From Reticulitermes speratus (Eukaryota > Arthropoda > Insecta > Blattodea > Rhinotermitidae), in assembly GCA_021186555.1 (NCBI GenBank), contig JAJKFL010000011.1:34976923-35040922 (forward strand): DNA of 64,000 nucleotides. Direction: 5' to 3'. The notes beneath the pieces were generated by a model, which ran no database searches, was not told the origin of the DNA, and saw only the letters and a list, made by a program, of their open reading frames with translations. Below are positions 34,201 to 46,178 of the stretch, one piece after another (within the stretch, counting starts at the first letter, position 1; each line of letters opens with the position of its first letter). The position numbers and the translations under genes were made by a program.

Positions 34201-37200
34201 CTGTATATGACTGAACTCGACTTAGGACATAAGACAGAGAAAAATGATGACCACAATGACTACGGTTATGCGTAACAACGACTTTGATGATGGATGTTGA
34301 CTAGAGGGTGTTGTAATTGAATTATGGTAAAAGTAGCCAACTCAAACTCAGTAATACAGCACAGAGTAGTGAGGATTTTCTCATGAGGCAGGTACTCAAG
34401 ACCACTATAATTGTGTCATAACCCACGTGTATATTCTATTTAATAACGAAGACAGCCGGGGAGCTCATTTGGCATAGCAATTAGACAGCGTGGACTGGAA
34501 GACCAAGAAACTGGGGCTCAATTCCAGGTGGGGGCAAGGGACTTCTTTCTTGTCAAAAGTATTCAGCTGCTCTGAGGCCAACCCAAACTCCTATTCAATG
34601 CGGTACCTGGGACGCCTTCCTCAGAGACAAAGTAGCTGCAGTGGGAAGATTATCACTGATCTTCATCTAATGCTGAGGTTAGGCATATACGGAGATGTAC
34701 CTCCACTCCCAACATTACAGGGTGCTTAATTAAGCACATGGACGATATTTTATATAACTAAATTTAACTGGTGGTAAAATTTTAGAAATTTCAGGATTGA
34801 ACATAATGTTTTTATGGACCAAGGTTATGATGGACCTGGTGATGAATGAATAAATGAAGCAAGTCAGTCATGTAAACTTGTGTAATTTTTCATTTTTATC
34901 TGACGGTGCAGTAAACACAAAACTGTACTGTGAGAGTGACATACTGGAATGGGGGGGGTTTAATATCAAAAGTAATATCAGAATTTAAAGAATGGTAGTT
35001 CTTTATTTATGTCGCACAAATTGAAATGCTGCAAACAGGAACACTGTCACACATTGATTTATATACATTTCATTATTTAGCAGTTATTTCACTTAATTTT
35101 CCATGTACAAATTTATATCAGCCTACAGTTAATTCAGTCACGAGTTCATAATTTCATTGTAATTTCTGTTACCATATCAAGAAGTTGAGGTACTATTCTG
35201 TAATTGGGCAGAGCAACAGAGGAAAATTATGAGAAATTCCAGTCATGATTTCTAGTCTCCAGGTCAACATTTGAAACCTGTACCTTCCAAATACAGCAGG
35301 AATGCTTCTCGTTAAATGTGACATTTAGTCATTCCACACAGTCTGCTTGTTACAGTAGTTACTTAGTTGCTTATCTACCTGGTTGGAATAAAACAGACAA
35401 CTCAAATGCACAGTTATGTTCTGCTACAAGCTTACCAATGTTGCTGAATCTCGTAACTTGGACGTCAGTCGGCTCACTGGGAATCCGTGCGCTGTCAACA
35501 CACCACTCCTTGACAGCTGTAACTGTTGGTTTCTCATAGAAAAGCACCCCATATATCCGCTGCCTTAGTGGTCGATATATCTTGGCAACAGGCACAAGGT
35601 CTCTTCTATGGTAGTCCTCCAGAGATTCAGACATTTCATATGCCTTCCACAAGATAACATTATACAGGTATGTCATCGCCTGACATGACCGGTGCTTCTC
35701 TTCAGCTAATTCCAGGATCTGCCGCCAGTTTTCATCCTGAATGGAAAGAAACATGGATGATATGTTTGTTGTTTGTGGAGGGATTATGTGCATTAACTTG
35801 TTCACTAACAGGACACAGAAAAATGAATGCTGAAACTTACTGTAATTCACACTTTTCAACTAACATTAGCATAACGAAATGATAATAAGATGGGCAGGTT
35901 ATGTAACTCACATGGGGAAATGTAAAATGCATGCACAGTTTTTGTCAGGAAACTTCAAGGCTGGAAAATGTACAAAGGGATGAGAAAATACTGAAATGTA
36001 TTATTTCAGGATGAAGTACTCGTACAGTATATGAGTACTGTGGGAACAATATTACGTGTTTCAGTCTCCAATTCAATATCTTAACATTCTACATTAACAA
36101 CCCGTGTTAATCGTGTACAGGGAAACAATCACTGTAAAAAAATCATACAAAACAGTGTGGACAAAACACACACGTTTAGTGGCGTTCGCAAAATTGCAAG
36201 AAGTGGCTATTAGCATCATGTCCGTCTGTCTACATGGAAGAACTCGGCTCCCGCTGGACGGATTTTCATGAAATTCGATATTTGAGTATTTTTCGAAAAT
36301 CTGTTTCATTAAAATCTGACAAGAATAACGGGTACTTTACATGAAGGCCTCTGTAGATTTATGATAATATCTTGCTGAATTCTTCTTAGAATGAGAAATG
36401 TTTCAGATAAAATGTGTAGAGAAAATCAAACACACATTTTATGTTCAATAACTTTTTTTTCTGAAAATTGTGCCGTTTATGAGATAATGTAGAAAATATT
36501 GTAGAGCCAGACAGGCCACAGATGACAATATGGCGCATGCGCATCGCATGCTGGATAACTAAGGCTACAGACATACACTCAGAATATGTAATACTTATTG
36601 CTTTTACACAGCAACAATGGTTACGCGAACGCACCTCAGTGTTACGTTATACATACATTGCCGCTCTTGTTAGTTCTAAACTTGGCAGTACATACACTAA
36701 CCACTAGTTTTTCAAGGGTTATTGGAAACAGTAAACTTTCCAAAAAATACCTTACTCCATAGAGTTAGTGATCAGCTACATCTAAAGAACCCAACAGAAG
36801 AAATTTCATACTTTTATCTGATGATGAAAGCAGAGTTAGTTATGTAACATTACACATTTTTACCAAGATGAGATGATGGTAAGTGTCCAGTAAATATGCC
36901 ATTTTAATGTAACAACTGGTTTCCTCTCACTTACTTGTGTGCTATCCACAGTAGTTCGTTCTTGTATCTCTGTGGATGGTGTAAGGTACATTCTTATGCT
37001 AGCTGATAGGTCATTGGCCATATTTTCATCATCAAACACATCCTTTGCTATCTTACGCAGTTCCTCATCATCGTAGCTCTCACTGAAGTGCCATTTTTTA
37101 ATGTAGTCTACAACGCCAGGGAGTAACTCAAAGATGTTTTGATTTTGTGTAAAATTCTTGTGGAAATTCTTCAGTTTGGGAAGAATAATGGTGTCATTTC

Positions 37201-39251
37201 CAAGGAGACTTGCCAACAGAAACAGTTGTTGTGGCTTAAGCCCCAAGACTTTCAAGAGACCGTCTCGACTGTATGTGAGCGTAGTCATTGTTTCCAAGTT
37301 CAGATGCTGAGCTGTCAGAACGTAGCGGGCGCCTTGGAGGATAACAAAGTCAGTGTCCTCGGACAAGATGGCAAAACAGCCTTCCTTCTGTGCAAAACAA
37401 GCCATCTCTACATCACAGTCATATACAGATATATGCACATCACAGCCACAAACATATTTGGCAACAAAGCAACCTGTCGCTGCAACTAGAGGTGGCAGCA
37501 TTTGCCGTAAATGTTGTGATGTTACTTCAATTTTGTTATCCAGCTTTGTGAATATCTGTACAATTTTATTAATTCTACACTGCCTTCTGTATAACCAAGT
37601 GTCCCTCTTTGATTCCTGTGTCATTCCATCAAAGAAGAACACAACTCTCACACCAATGTTCTGCAAGAAGAAACAAGTGTAAATATATAAAGCAACAAAG
37701 ACAACCAAATTCTAGGATGTGACGCCGTGTAGCCTGGTGGATGTTTTCTAACCTTTCAGAAAAACCTGCAGTCAACATCTTGAGGGTTGCTTAATAAATA
37801 GCAGTCTCAGATTTATATGTGTGTCTTTCATCAGATTGTGCCAATGTGCGTTGTGATGCCGTGTAGTTTTGTGGGTGGATAGGTAAAGTAACCCGATCTT
37901 TATGTGGGCCGGGATAGCTCAGTCGGTATAGCAACTCGCTACGAGCTGGGCGGTCCAGGGATCGAATCCCGGTGGAGTCCAGATTTTCGGCACCTGTCCA
38001 GACCGGCCCTGGTGCCTACCCAGCCTCCTATACAATGGGTACCGGGTAATTCCCGGGGTAAAGCGGCCGGGACGTGGCGTTGACCACCCACTCCCATCTA
38101 GCACCGAGGTTAAAGAAACAGTAGAGCTGTAACTCTACTCCCCCTCTGGACCTTAATGGCCTGTTCTAGGGTGAACTTTACCTCTACCTTTAAGCCCGAT
38201 CTTTACACTACCCGCATGACCATCAAGATGGTGACAACAGGTTCCTCCGAAACGCCGGAATATTTATCGCAGACTACATGATACTACATCCCACAGGATG
38301 GTAATATTAAAATACATACTATATGTTGTATTTTCAACTTAGCAAAACAAATATTATAACTGATTTTATTGCATTTTTTAATCTGTTAAAGTGTTCTTTT
38401 GATGTGCCTTTCCTTTACCCGACAGTTTTGTCTTTGCATTCAAGGGTACCGTATATTAGCGCAGTTCAGACTGTGCGCACGTGTATTCTGTAACGTAGCC
38501 ACTGATCCACAGAAATGTACGTCAGAGAGTACACTCTGAAGAGCCATGCAGCGGAGTATAGTCTCATACTCGCTGACGATCCCATTGTGGCGTGGACCGA
38601 CGGACTGTGACGAAGCGAACAAGCGCCCATGGAATCAATACGCATTCCTTTGTCACGTTACGAGCATAATGCGCTTGTGTTGACCTCGCTAACGCTAGGG
38701 GATTCCCTCGTATCACTACTGCCAGCTGCCATGTGATGAGGATCGGTGCTAGAAACTGTAGTTAGGAAACTATACAATTGTATGTTCAAGAAACGGACAT
38801 TAAGACCAGCGATATTTCAAGTTCCCACGGCAGTGGCCATTAAAGGAACCGCCTTTTGCGATGTGTACCGACGTTTCGGCGTAACCCCGTCTCAATCACC
38901 AGAGTACCCTGAGACAGCGGATTTATCAGTAACATCGAAGACATGGCGTCACATTCAAGTGCTCGTCTAAAATCAATAACAAAGCATTAGGGTCTTCTTT
39001 ACCTTAAATGCAGCCACGAAATTCTTCATAGTGTTGATGAATTCTTGCATCTGCCCGCCCAGCAACAATTCCTCTGTTTCACAGCTGCATAAAGACGGAC
39101 TTCTAAAACAGTTTTGTCCATCAACAAGCACCACGGGTTCTCTTCCTGTTTCATTCCTGTATTCATCCGCCAATTCCTTCACATCAACTCCCCAACAGTA
39201 TTCATTAGGAGCATCCTTCCGTAAAAATGTCTGCAGCCCTCTCACACCCAT
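31185..39251 (-). CDS. FAM120B-like XPG-fold protein, copy A (six exons)
   Basis: Joined exons, minus strand: 39,251-39,003; 37,660-36,935; 35,736-35,436; 34,180-34,008; 32,664-32,461; 31,280-31,185. They total 1,749 bp (583 codons) with matching phases, and every border has AG acceptor and GT donor. The start MGVRGLQTF is the canonical XPG/FEN1-family N terminus. Acidic residues of the nuclease-like fold are D44 (VLVDG), D94 (FFFDG), E168 (DVEMA), E184-D185-x-D187 (LSEDTDF) and D239 (LLGND). Later landmarks match vertebrate FAM120B: YRPLRQRIYGVL, VKEWCVD, SACGF and PWLYFDGKLFQQKY. FAM120B is a nuclear-receptor coactivator in vertebrates; a role in this insect is not known. The repeat-rich middle of the human protein is absent. 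Exon 6 either splices on (AAG|GTTAGT) or reads through 12 more codons to TGA at 31,146-31,148. Confidence 0.88.
32461..32664 (-). CDS. Copy A exon 5 (68 codons)
   Basis: Acceptor TATCCTAG|GAG; donor AAAGAG|GTAAAT. It encodes LITEADVNVILAQAAL, HLSTIFNRGVQTVLF and SACGFDIKE. The frame stays open past the donor, but the family match stops there and resumes in exon 6. Confidence 0.87.
33265..33446. repeat. Half of a foldback element (right arm deleted)
   Basis: The left arm, starting TATTAACCAACTAAATACAC and holding CCTACATACGTTTCAGTCC, aligns to 48,161-48,330 in copy B. The right arm present there is missing here. The deletion ends fall on TTGGT in both arms (CTTTTGGTTAATAG). It lies in intron 4. 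Confidence 0.82.
34008..34180 (-). CDS. Copy A exon 4 (phase 1 to 0)
   Basis: Acceptor TTGTTTTGCAG|AAAAA; donor CTGAAT|GTAAGT. The G from exon 3 completes a GAA codon. It encodes KFHPGLLKLWDDM and VPVAVLFYLLN. Confidence 0.85.
34450..34736 (+). repeat. tRNA-derived SINE (family 4), in intron 3
   Basis: GGGGAGCTCATTTGGCATAG is an A-box-like region and GGGGCTCAATTCCAGGTGGG a decayed B-box region. The body has GGGACGCCTTCCTCAGAGAC. It also lies at 49,491-49,766 in copy B, so the insertion predates the tandem duplication. Confidence 0.7.
35436..35736 (-). CDS. Copy A exon 3 (phase 0 to 1)
   Basis: Acceptor CTTTCCATTCAG|GAT; donor AACATTG|GTAAGC. It encodes DENWRQILELAEEKHRS and YRPLRQRIYGVLFYEKPTV, matching the FAM120 region just after the variable linker. 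Confidence 0.9.
36935..37660 (-). CDS. Copy A exon 2 (242 codons)
   Basis: Acceptor TTTCTTCTTGCAG|AAC; donor ACACAA|GTAAGT. It is fully open. It contains FFFDGM, DVEMACFA, LSEDTDFVIL and LLASLLGND, the XPG-I-like core. A minus-strand frame runs on past both borders, but those extensions have no counterpart in the family. Confidence 0.92.
37909..38195 (+). repeat. SINE family 1, in intron 1 of copy A
   Basis: CCGGGATAGCTCAGTCGGTA and GGGATCGAATCCCGGTGG make the head; the tail is ACTTTACCTCTACCTTTA. Copy B (52,954) has the same insertion with its 3' part deleted. Confidence 0.88.
38196..39002. other. Intron 1 remainder, no gene
   Basis: It holds a plus-strand repeat signature (38,746-38,970) containing YRRFGVTPS, also present in copy B (53,571-53,795). 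This type of translation comes from dispersed repeats, not from a host protein. Confidence 0.5.
39003..39251 (-). CDS. Copy A exon 1 (83 codons)
   Basis: It starts at MGVRGLQTF; upstream minus-strand sequence gives no better start. It ends TTTAAG|GTAAAG, phase 0. It carries D44 and the GGQMQEF segment that corresponds to GGQW in FAM120 proteins. Confidence 0.9.
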
Positions 39252-39381
39252 TTTGCACGTATGATTCCAGATCTCTGTAACACACTAATAGCCTCTATAA
39301 CACTAAACACCATATTCACCTTCGTTTAAGCATATGTATCAGCCACAGATTACTACTATCAGCTGATTCGATACAGATTAA

Positions 39382-39998
39382 GGCCGCGTTCTCACGGGGC
39401 GTGAACCACGCGTGTGAATCACACTGGCGTGCTCACTCGTGTTGCCTCCACGCTTGGTGGAAAGCGTGAGCTTTTCACACGGACAAAAGGTTTCAGTACA
39501 ATCGTGGCCGTGGACGGGACAGTTGCTGAGGGCTGTGCCGTAGTGTGCTCTGTGTTTTGTGGAATTTTAGCATATAAAATTGTTCGCGCACTCGACAAAA
39601 GACAAGAAAAACGTCGGAGAAAGCGTTGGTGGGTTAAGGAGTGGGTAACACGGCGCCCACTTGTGGGAGCATCCAGATATATTGATACCGAACTTAAACA
39701 TCGCTATCCAGATGACTTCAAAAATTTACTGCGAATGACAGAAATACAGTTTGAATACTTGTTAAGCAGAGTTAAGAAACGTAAAGTTTCGCTGTCACTG
39801 AGTCTTAGCATTTGTGACGACATCTTACCTCACGAACGCCAGCACCACGACTGAAAATCAAACATGGTTTGATCCTGCCACGACAGGATCGTGGACTGCT
39901 GACGTCACACGCAAGGTCCACGACTCCGCGTTCACACGGGTAGTGGCCCACGAAAGTGTGATTCACGCGCGTAGTTCACGCCCCGTGAGAACGCGGCC
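39382..39998 (+). mobile_element. PIF/Harbinger element, internally deleted, 617 bp
   Basis: Terminal inverted repeats of 44 bp with two mismatches begin GGCCGCGTTCTCACGGGGCG at 39,382 and end at 39,998. The flanking TAA at 39,379-39,381 and 39,999-40,001 is the 3-bp target duplication of this superfamily. Copy B at about 54,203-54,212 has the empty site (CAGATTCAGATAAG). It sits 130 bp upstream of the copy A start codon, in the presumed promoter or 5' UTR. Confidence 0.92.
39414..39854 (+). pseudogene. Harbinger transposase N-terminal remnant
   Basis: Open for 146 codons from an ATG at 39,414. The segment RRRKRWWVKEWVTRRPLVGA, then LKHRYPDDFKNLLRMTE and FEYLLSRV, is the characteristic N-terminal part of HARBI1-like nucleases. 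The DDE catalytic domain is missing: the frame stops at 39,854 and the terminal repeat follows within 100 bp. The element therefore cannot encode an active nuclease. The true start may be the later Met/Val-rich stretch; the first 40 residues read through terminal-repeat-proximal DNA. Confidence 0.8.
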
Positions 39999-40037
39999 TA
40001 AGATAAGCGGGGAATGACTCTCGGGATCAGAATGACT

Positions 40038-40184
40038 AACATATCAGCATACCAAAGTGTCAACATATCAGCATACCAAAGTGTCACATATCAGCATACC
40101 AAAGTGTCAACATATCAGCATACCAAAGTGTCACATATCAGCATACCAAAGTGTCAACATACTCGTATCAGCATACCAAAGTGT
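40038..40184 (+). repeat. ATCAGCATACCAAAGTGT minisatellite, six units
   Basis: Units of 23-24 bp with variable AAC/AC spacer; the last has the ACTCGT insert. Lies between the Harbinger element and block P, upstream of gene copy A. Confidence 0.92.
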
Positions 40185-41679
40185 TTTTGTGTATCTATGC
40201 GTTTCTGGTACTTCCATATTGTGTGGGCTGGTAACAGTGTGACTTTGATTGATCTTGTAATTTAAATGTCGAATTTGAATTTATCAATGCGTCTTGTGGT
40301 GAAGAAACAGAAACTACACATGGCGCTGTGTACGATCTTACTTGTGACAACCCCCCCCCCCACTCTCTCGAAATTAATGAAAAATAATTCAGAAGGCTTT
40401 CTTAACTGCTTCGAGATACGAAAGTGCTGTTGTGGCACATTGCGGTGCCATGCAGTGTCTTTTTGGGAACTGTAAATTTTGTGGTCCTGTTCTGAGAAAC
40501 TTCGTAGAGGGGGGGGGGGGGGGTTCAGCGTATATCACCGATAATTTAAGCGACATAAAAAAACTCAATAAGCGTCGTTAAACCAGTACGTGTATACGAT
40601 GATTTACTGGAAAGATATGGAACAGTCAGATTGTGAAAATCGTTACGTTTAACGCAAACCCCATTCTGCATATTTACAAAAAAAAATCCGTGGTCTCCTC
40701 GTCCCCACCCACGTGTTGTCTACCGACATGCAATCTTAAATGGCACTATCATAATCTGCTTTTGTTTTGAATATTTTGGCAGCCTGTTCCTCCGAAACGC
40801 CGAATTTATGAAACTAGTGTGTCACACCCACAAGACCGTAACATCAATCTTCACAGCCGTACAACTCCAAATATAACAATAATACATTGTAAGAAAGGGT
40901 TTTCTTATACCGAAAAAGAGTGATCGAAGAAAACCTTTCTACTGTTATTCGTGACCTGAGCCTGCTTGGAACTCCAGGTATTTGGTGACAAACTGTCACC
41001 TTTCAGTAGCGTGTCTGATGGTCAGTGTACACCAACACCAACCTTTCTGTAGCGCCCGGGCAGTACTCACCCCCAGAACGTCTACTCGTAGTGAAGCTTC
41101 GCAGTCTACCGCTGCGTCCACCTACACCCTAACTCTCTCTAATAGTAGTGCTGCTACCAGTTAGTTTTGTAGTTTACAGCAGGTCACTAACAACTGCTGC
41201 TACACTTCTCATAATGGGGTGTCTAGCCCAGTCGGTGCCCGGCTGAGTAACCCCGTAAATTGTGTTTTCTTGGGTACATCATCCTAAAATTCATCAATTA
41301 CACGTTTCCAAAATAATTACCTTCCTACTGTCCTCTCCTAATTAGGATTATATAGGAATTTAACGTAATCTTCGCCAACCCCACCTTGTGTAGAAAATAC
41401 CCCGTACATCTCTGGATACACCAACTTAATTGTTCCGTCGTAATCCAATACAATGGTTTTGGTACCCGTAACTAGTGCGCCTGGCGTTTCCCTCAACGCC
41501 GAAAATCACTTTAACAAATTGTGGGTCTGCACCTCCTCGTCACCTTGCGTAACGAATTACTGTGGTCGAATTTAACATATTCACCACCCACAGATATTTC
41601 TACACCAAAGTAGGTTGCTACACTGCCACTTCACTCTCTCATAACTTAATTTCTGTAGTTAAAATTAACATCTTCACTA
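40185..41679. other. Blocks P and Q, no gene
   Basis: Matches 54,333-55,820. It has poly-C (about 40,350-40,361) and poly-G (about 40,508-40,522) runs, a small inverted repeat at 40,893-40,940 (AGAAAGGGTTTTCTT/AAGAAAACCTTTCT), and an A-box-like GTCTAGCCCAGTCGGTG at 41,220. No coding evidence. Confidence 0.5.
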
Positions 41680-41852
41680 CGGTCTCATCTATAATACGTC
41701 CTGGGGCTTCTTCCCGAAACCGGGAGGGGGGGGGGGGTAAAGAGGCCGGGGCGTAGCGTTGAGCCACCCCCATCTAGCGCTGAGGTTTAAAATCCTTAAC
41801 ATCCCCTCTGTGTATCCTTTGGCATATGGGGGTGACCTTTACCTTTACGTCT
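41680..41852 (+). repeat. Partial SINE family 1 at duplication junction
   Basis: Only the 3' part of the SINE is present because the duplicated segment begins inside it. Contains a G run near 41,726-41,737 and the TTTACC tail. Confidence 0.85.
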
Positions 41853-42265
41853 TGTAAGTAGCATTTCCTGCGCACAATATAACCCCAGCTGTTATGCCTT
41901 CATGGTTCGGTCGCTAGAGCCTCGTTTGTTGAAAACAAGAACTCAAAAATAGTGCACAGCTTTGTGAAACGACGCTTACAACATTTTTCGCTCATAGCGG
42001 GAGGAAGCGAAGACGCTCCCCCTCGGCCCCAAACAGATCATCGTTACCAAAACTTCATCACACTTACGAACAAGTCCGCAGACATGTGACGAAAACCGCG
42101 ACGGGCAGGAGTATGCTGAACGGACTGTACCGACCTGCGATTTAAAAATCCAAAAACATGAATGGAATGGCGTGGACAGGGCAACTTGATAAATGGCACT
42201 GACAATTGAAAACGTCAACAGGTAGAATACTTATGGTCAATAATGTTTGTACTTCTTGAAATTGT

Positions 42266-42568
42266 GGGCACGCGGTGGCGCAGTTGGTTGAGGCACTGCG
42301 CTACAAACCGGAAGGTCGCGACTTCGATTCTCGATGGTGCCATTGGAATTTTTCATTGACATAATCGTTTCGGTCGCACTATGGCCCTGGGGTCGACTCA
42401 CACTCTAACAGAAATGAGTACCAGGAATATTTCCTGGGAGTAAAGGCGACCGGTGCGTAGGGCTGACAACCTTACCACCTTCATGTGCCGACTGTCTAGA
42501 AATCTGGGAGCCTCAGCCTCCTGGAACCCTAAGGGCCTGTCCTGGTCTGTAATGGGATTGCTTTACCT
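42266..42568 (+). repeat. SINE family 3 copy in copy B
   Basis: Same insertion as 26,897-27,199, with flanks CTTGAAATTGT (42,255-42,265) and CTTGAAATGGT (42,569-42,579). Confidence 0.9.
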
Positions 42569-42761
42569 CTTGAAATGGTCATACGAGTATGTACGTTGAT
42601 GCATGACGTACTTAGCTGTCAATTGCATCGTGTGTCTGGGCAGTGCCTGCATCTGCCATCGTGCTCAGGCACAAGACACAACGGTACTCTGTAGTAATAA
42701 TGCGAACAAAATACTGCAGAAAGGTACTTGTACGTTATTTCAGGCTTCCGCCGGGTTGTAA

Positions 42762-42930
42762 ATAAGATCTACGCTCTTCTGGGGTTTTAGAAGCGTAGAA
42801 TGGTTGTTTGTTACCGATATTCACTACTGGACTGCTGGCCCCTTGAAGGTGGAACCGATAGGTTTTCCCGAAACGTCGGGGAAAACTACCATTCTACGCT
42901 GCGTAAAATCCCAGAAGAGCTCAGATCTCA
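42762..42930. repeat. Inverted repeat, third copy
   Basis: Paralogue of 11,262-11,432 and 27,402-27,562, with CCCGAAACGTCGGGG at the centre. Confidence 0.75.
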
Positions 42931-44021
42931 AGATGATTTTAATTTAACAAGAAGCCACAGAAAGGTTGCGGTGGCAATGTGGTTTGTCTGATGTCACGAC
43001 AGGCCTGATTCTGCTTTACAGATCTGAAGTATTTATCTTGCATGTGCGTGTCTTCATGGAGCAATGGTACAAGCTCCACACACTGAAAACCCATACAGTA
43101 GTAGCTCCCAGCTGTTTTGATTTCCTGGGACCCCCTTTCTTAACGTCAGAATATTTCAGGTTCCCCGCACATGCTGATAATTGTGGTGCTAGTATCCACT
43201 GATGGAGCCAGCAGTTGGTAACCTTATACCAAATTCCACGGTGTCATGGCTCATATCACCAACGTTTGTAAACTAGTGCCTTTTTTCTTCTCATTTTTCT
43301 CGTTCAGGTTTGTCGCATTCAGTCTAGTGAAGTGGTTGCAACCTTTTTCGGTATCAGGACCCCTTTTTACTGTCAAAATATTTTGTGGGGCCTCATGTGA
43401 TAGCAGTTGTATTATTATTATTAGTATTTGTTGATTGAGAAAATACATATTGTAATGACAGAAAGCTACCACGAATTCAGTAATACTTTTAAATAAATAT
43501 ATATTTTATTAATTTCACCAGTATCTAAATTTACACGTATTTGAAAGATAGTATTACACATGTGAGTATGCGCAAGATATATTATTTATTCAGGTTACAG
43601 AAGTTATATTTGCTTATGTATTACAGTGAGTCACTTAGTGAGATGACTGCTTGCTGACAGTGTGCAGCTTTCAGAGACTGTAGGTTTGGTTGAAGTGTTG
43701 AAGACTTTCAACTTCATATCTGGTTGCACATGCAGCATGGGTTAGGTAGGTATCTGGATAATTGGATCACTTGCTGTGACTTTGCGGCCCACAGGCTGGC
43801 AAAATTGGGACTTGACATAATCATGCTTACTTATGTATAAATATTACAGCAATATTAGAAACATTATCATCAAATGGACAGCTAGGGCACACATGAACAG
43901 CCCCATGGTTTCACTTTCAGAATTATAATTATCACAATTTGTTCTGTCTTACCAACACAGACAGCTGTAAGATGCAGGACTGAGCTGGTTCTTCAAACAA
44001 CATGTTGCATGTGTCACTGTA
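42931..44021. other. No gene recognised
   Basis: Parallel to 27,563-28,646; nothing beyond shared non-coding sequence. Confidence 0.5.
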
Positions 44022-44147
44022 TTGGTACACTGTGCACATGCACAGTTAGTCTGCAGTGGTACACTGTGCGCATGCAGAGTTAGTCTGCAGTGGTACACTG
44101 CACGTGCAGAGTTAAATTCTGCAGTGGTACACTGTGCACTGTCTGCA
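44022..44147 (+). repeat. 34-bp minisatellite, contracted (3 units plus 24 bp)
   Basis: Starts TTGGTACACT and ends GTCTGCA, as in copy A, but only 126 bp long. The final unit lacks 10 bp of its middle. Confidence 0.93.
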
Positions 44148-46079
44148 GCATAGGCATGCATATGGGGTGTGCTGACACACACCCTCACATTTCAAAATTT
44201 AGTAATATATCTCCTTTTTTAGTTTGTATTTTTTAATAGGAGTTAGTTCTTAATTTTAAAAATTTAATTGCATTTTAGTTTCTTCAGTTTGGTGAATAAA
44301 AATGATGTCCTTTATGACAAAACATTCAATACATATTTTCCTTAAAAAATGAAAAATAAAATTACCTGGGTACACACCATAATGATGCTGTGCACACTTA
44401 TGGTCTGCAGTGGTACACTGCGTACATATGCAACTATGACTCCATGCACGCACTGTCAAGAATATAAACAGGAATACATAAACCATGTACAAAACTCTCA
44501 GAAGCAATAACAACAAGGGGTCAAAGGATTAGAATAAACTACAGCCAAAAGGGGAGAACTCTGTAACTAAAACTGGCCGGTGAGACCTATCTGACAACCA
44601 TGATATTTTGTGCCACATGGATGTGGGATTTATATCAGGACTTCTGTGAAGAAAAGCCAGCTTTTCACCATCCCAAGCTGTGAAATACACATGAGATTGT
44701 ATGTCTAAATAAATTTCGGACCAGCCTGAAGAAAGAAATGAGAAGTGTGAACAGGCAATATACATGTTTACATGACAAAAGACTTAAACACTTACATCAA
44801 TATCTTACATTTGTACAAGAAGCTGAAAATCGGAACCACAAAATGATTCTGTATTTACATCCTACTACGGTTAATTTAAATGCCAATCTGCAAGAGGACA
44901 ATACAAGGATGTGTTACTTTAATGGCTGTCTTCGAATCATGCAGCTAAGTGAATTTATCGCCATGAAATAGGTGGCAGCACAAGTCTCCTCATTTCTGTA
45001 AACGTGCGCAGTGCATCTCTCTGAAATGCATAACAAGCAACTTTGTGTCATTTTGCTGTTTATGAATATTATGTGCGTAACATATTTGATGCCAGATGTC
45101 ACTGTTTGTATTCCTTAACTTTTAGCCCCCAGGAATGGGGCTTTAAATTCCCATCCCCATTACTGTGACGCCCGTGTCCAAATTTTAACTTGAGGTTAAC
45201 GGAACGTGCTTTGAGTGAAGGTAGCACTGTGCCTGCTGGACACAAATTTCTGCCGTCACTACAGTCTGACACGTGGCTGGAAACGGGACAAGGAAACTCA
45301 CAGCAAAAAAGATGAAGAAATATGTCAGCAGTCATGAGTATGAAACCTGGTTTCATGTCTTTCACTTTACTTGATTTTTGGACAATATATATTGTAACCT
45401 CAACTAATACCTTAAGCAGATGTAGTGCTTGCAAAAACTAAACAAATTGATTTAGTAGTTGGCATGCCTGGTTCATATTATGAAGGTTCTTGGTTTGATA
45501 CTCTTTGAGGCACTGTCATCAGCCAACTGTCTTAGTTTTTTATTGTTTTTATATCAGTACTGCTGTGTGTTGTCTGTCTGTCTGTCACTGGCTTCCTAGG
45601 TAAACTGAGAAGCACTAGTTCAAGAAATGATTTCTGTTTATGAGGGCAGGTAATCACAGCAAAGGAAATTATGTTCTTGTGAGTATAGCAGTTTATTGTG
45701 ACAGAGAAACAAAGTATTTAGAACTGTCACTGGTCACTGATAAACAAGTGACTTTAGTATTAAATGGTATGGCATATGGTTTTCAAATCCTATGAAACTT
45801 ACCGGTAATTACAAATGTCTCTATAATGACATTTAGCAATACGTATATGCAGGCTACGCTGACAGACAATGTAAAATGCAAGCTGGGATAAACCACCTCA
45901 GGAGATTTTACTGCTAGAAGATACGATGAGAATTTTGCTTTTAACTTTAGAACTTCTCACAGCATTAAGAAAGTCTCTACCTTAAAATACTGCATTGCAG
46001 GTATTTCATAGGACCTTAAAAAGAACAATGGTGACATGACTCAATATGTTTTATAACCCAGATCAGCTTTATTACTAAC
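44148..46079. other. Downstream of gene copy B, no gene
   Basis: Parallel to 29,259-31,184. The plus-strand frame at 44,738-44,971 is kept but its donor-like site is changed. Confidence 0.4.
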
Positions 46080-46178
46080 CTTGTCATCGCACAGCTGTTC
46101 GTGTGTTATCCTCCACTGCTTCTGCTGTATGTACTTTTGTTGGAAGAGTTTCCCATCAAAGTAATGCCATGGCATTGC
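46080..46178 (-). pseudogene. Copy B exon 6 (33 codons)
   Basis: AMPWHYFDGKLFQQKYIQQK. Three bases longer than in copy A, in frame. Same GACAAG|GTTAGT border, with a read-through stop 13 codons beyond. Confidence 0.8.

Larger units (their letters stand above)
26301..41679 (+). repeat. Tandem segmental duplication, copy A (15.4 kb)
   Basis: Collinear with 41,680-55,820 throughout, including exons, introns, SINEs and minisatellites, with scattered substitutions and small indels. Larger differences: the Harbinger element and longer 34-bp array are present only in A; a hairpin arm is missing in A; about 190 bp of a SINE is missing in B. Confidence 0.92.

Noticed and set aside
38746-38970. 74-codon plus-strand frame conserved in both gene copies
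   Set aside because: It lies inside intron 1 on the opposite strand and reads as a dispersed-repeat signature; conservation follows from the recent duplication.
31185-39251. FEN1, XPG or asteroid identity for the gene
   Set aside because: The N terminus fits the whole family, but the YRPLRQRIYGVL and FDGKLFQQKY segments are specific to FAM120-type proteins, closest to FAM120B.
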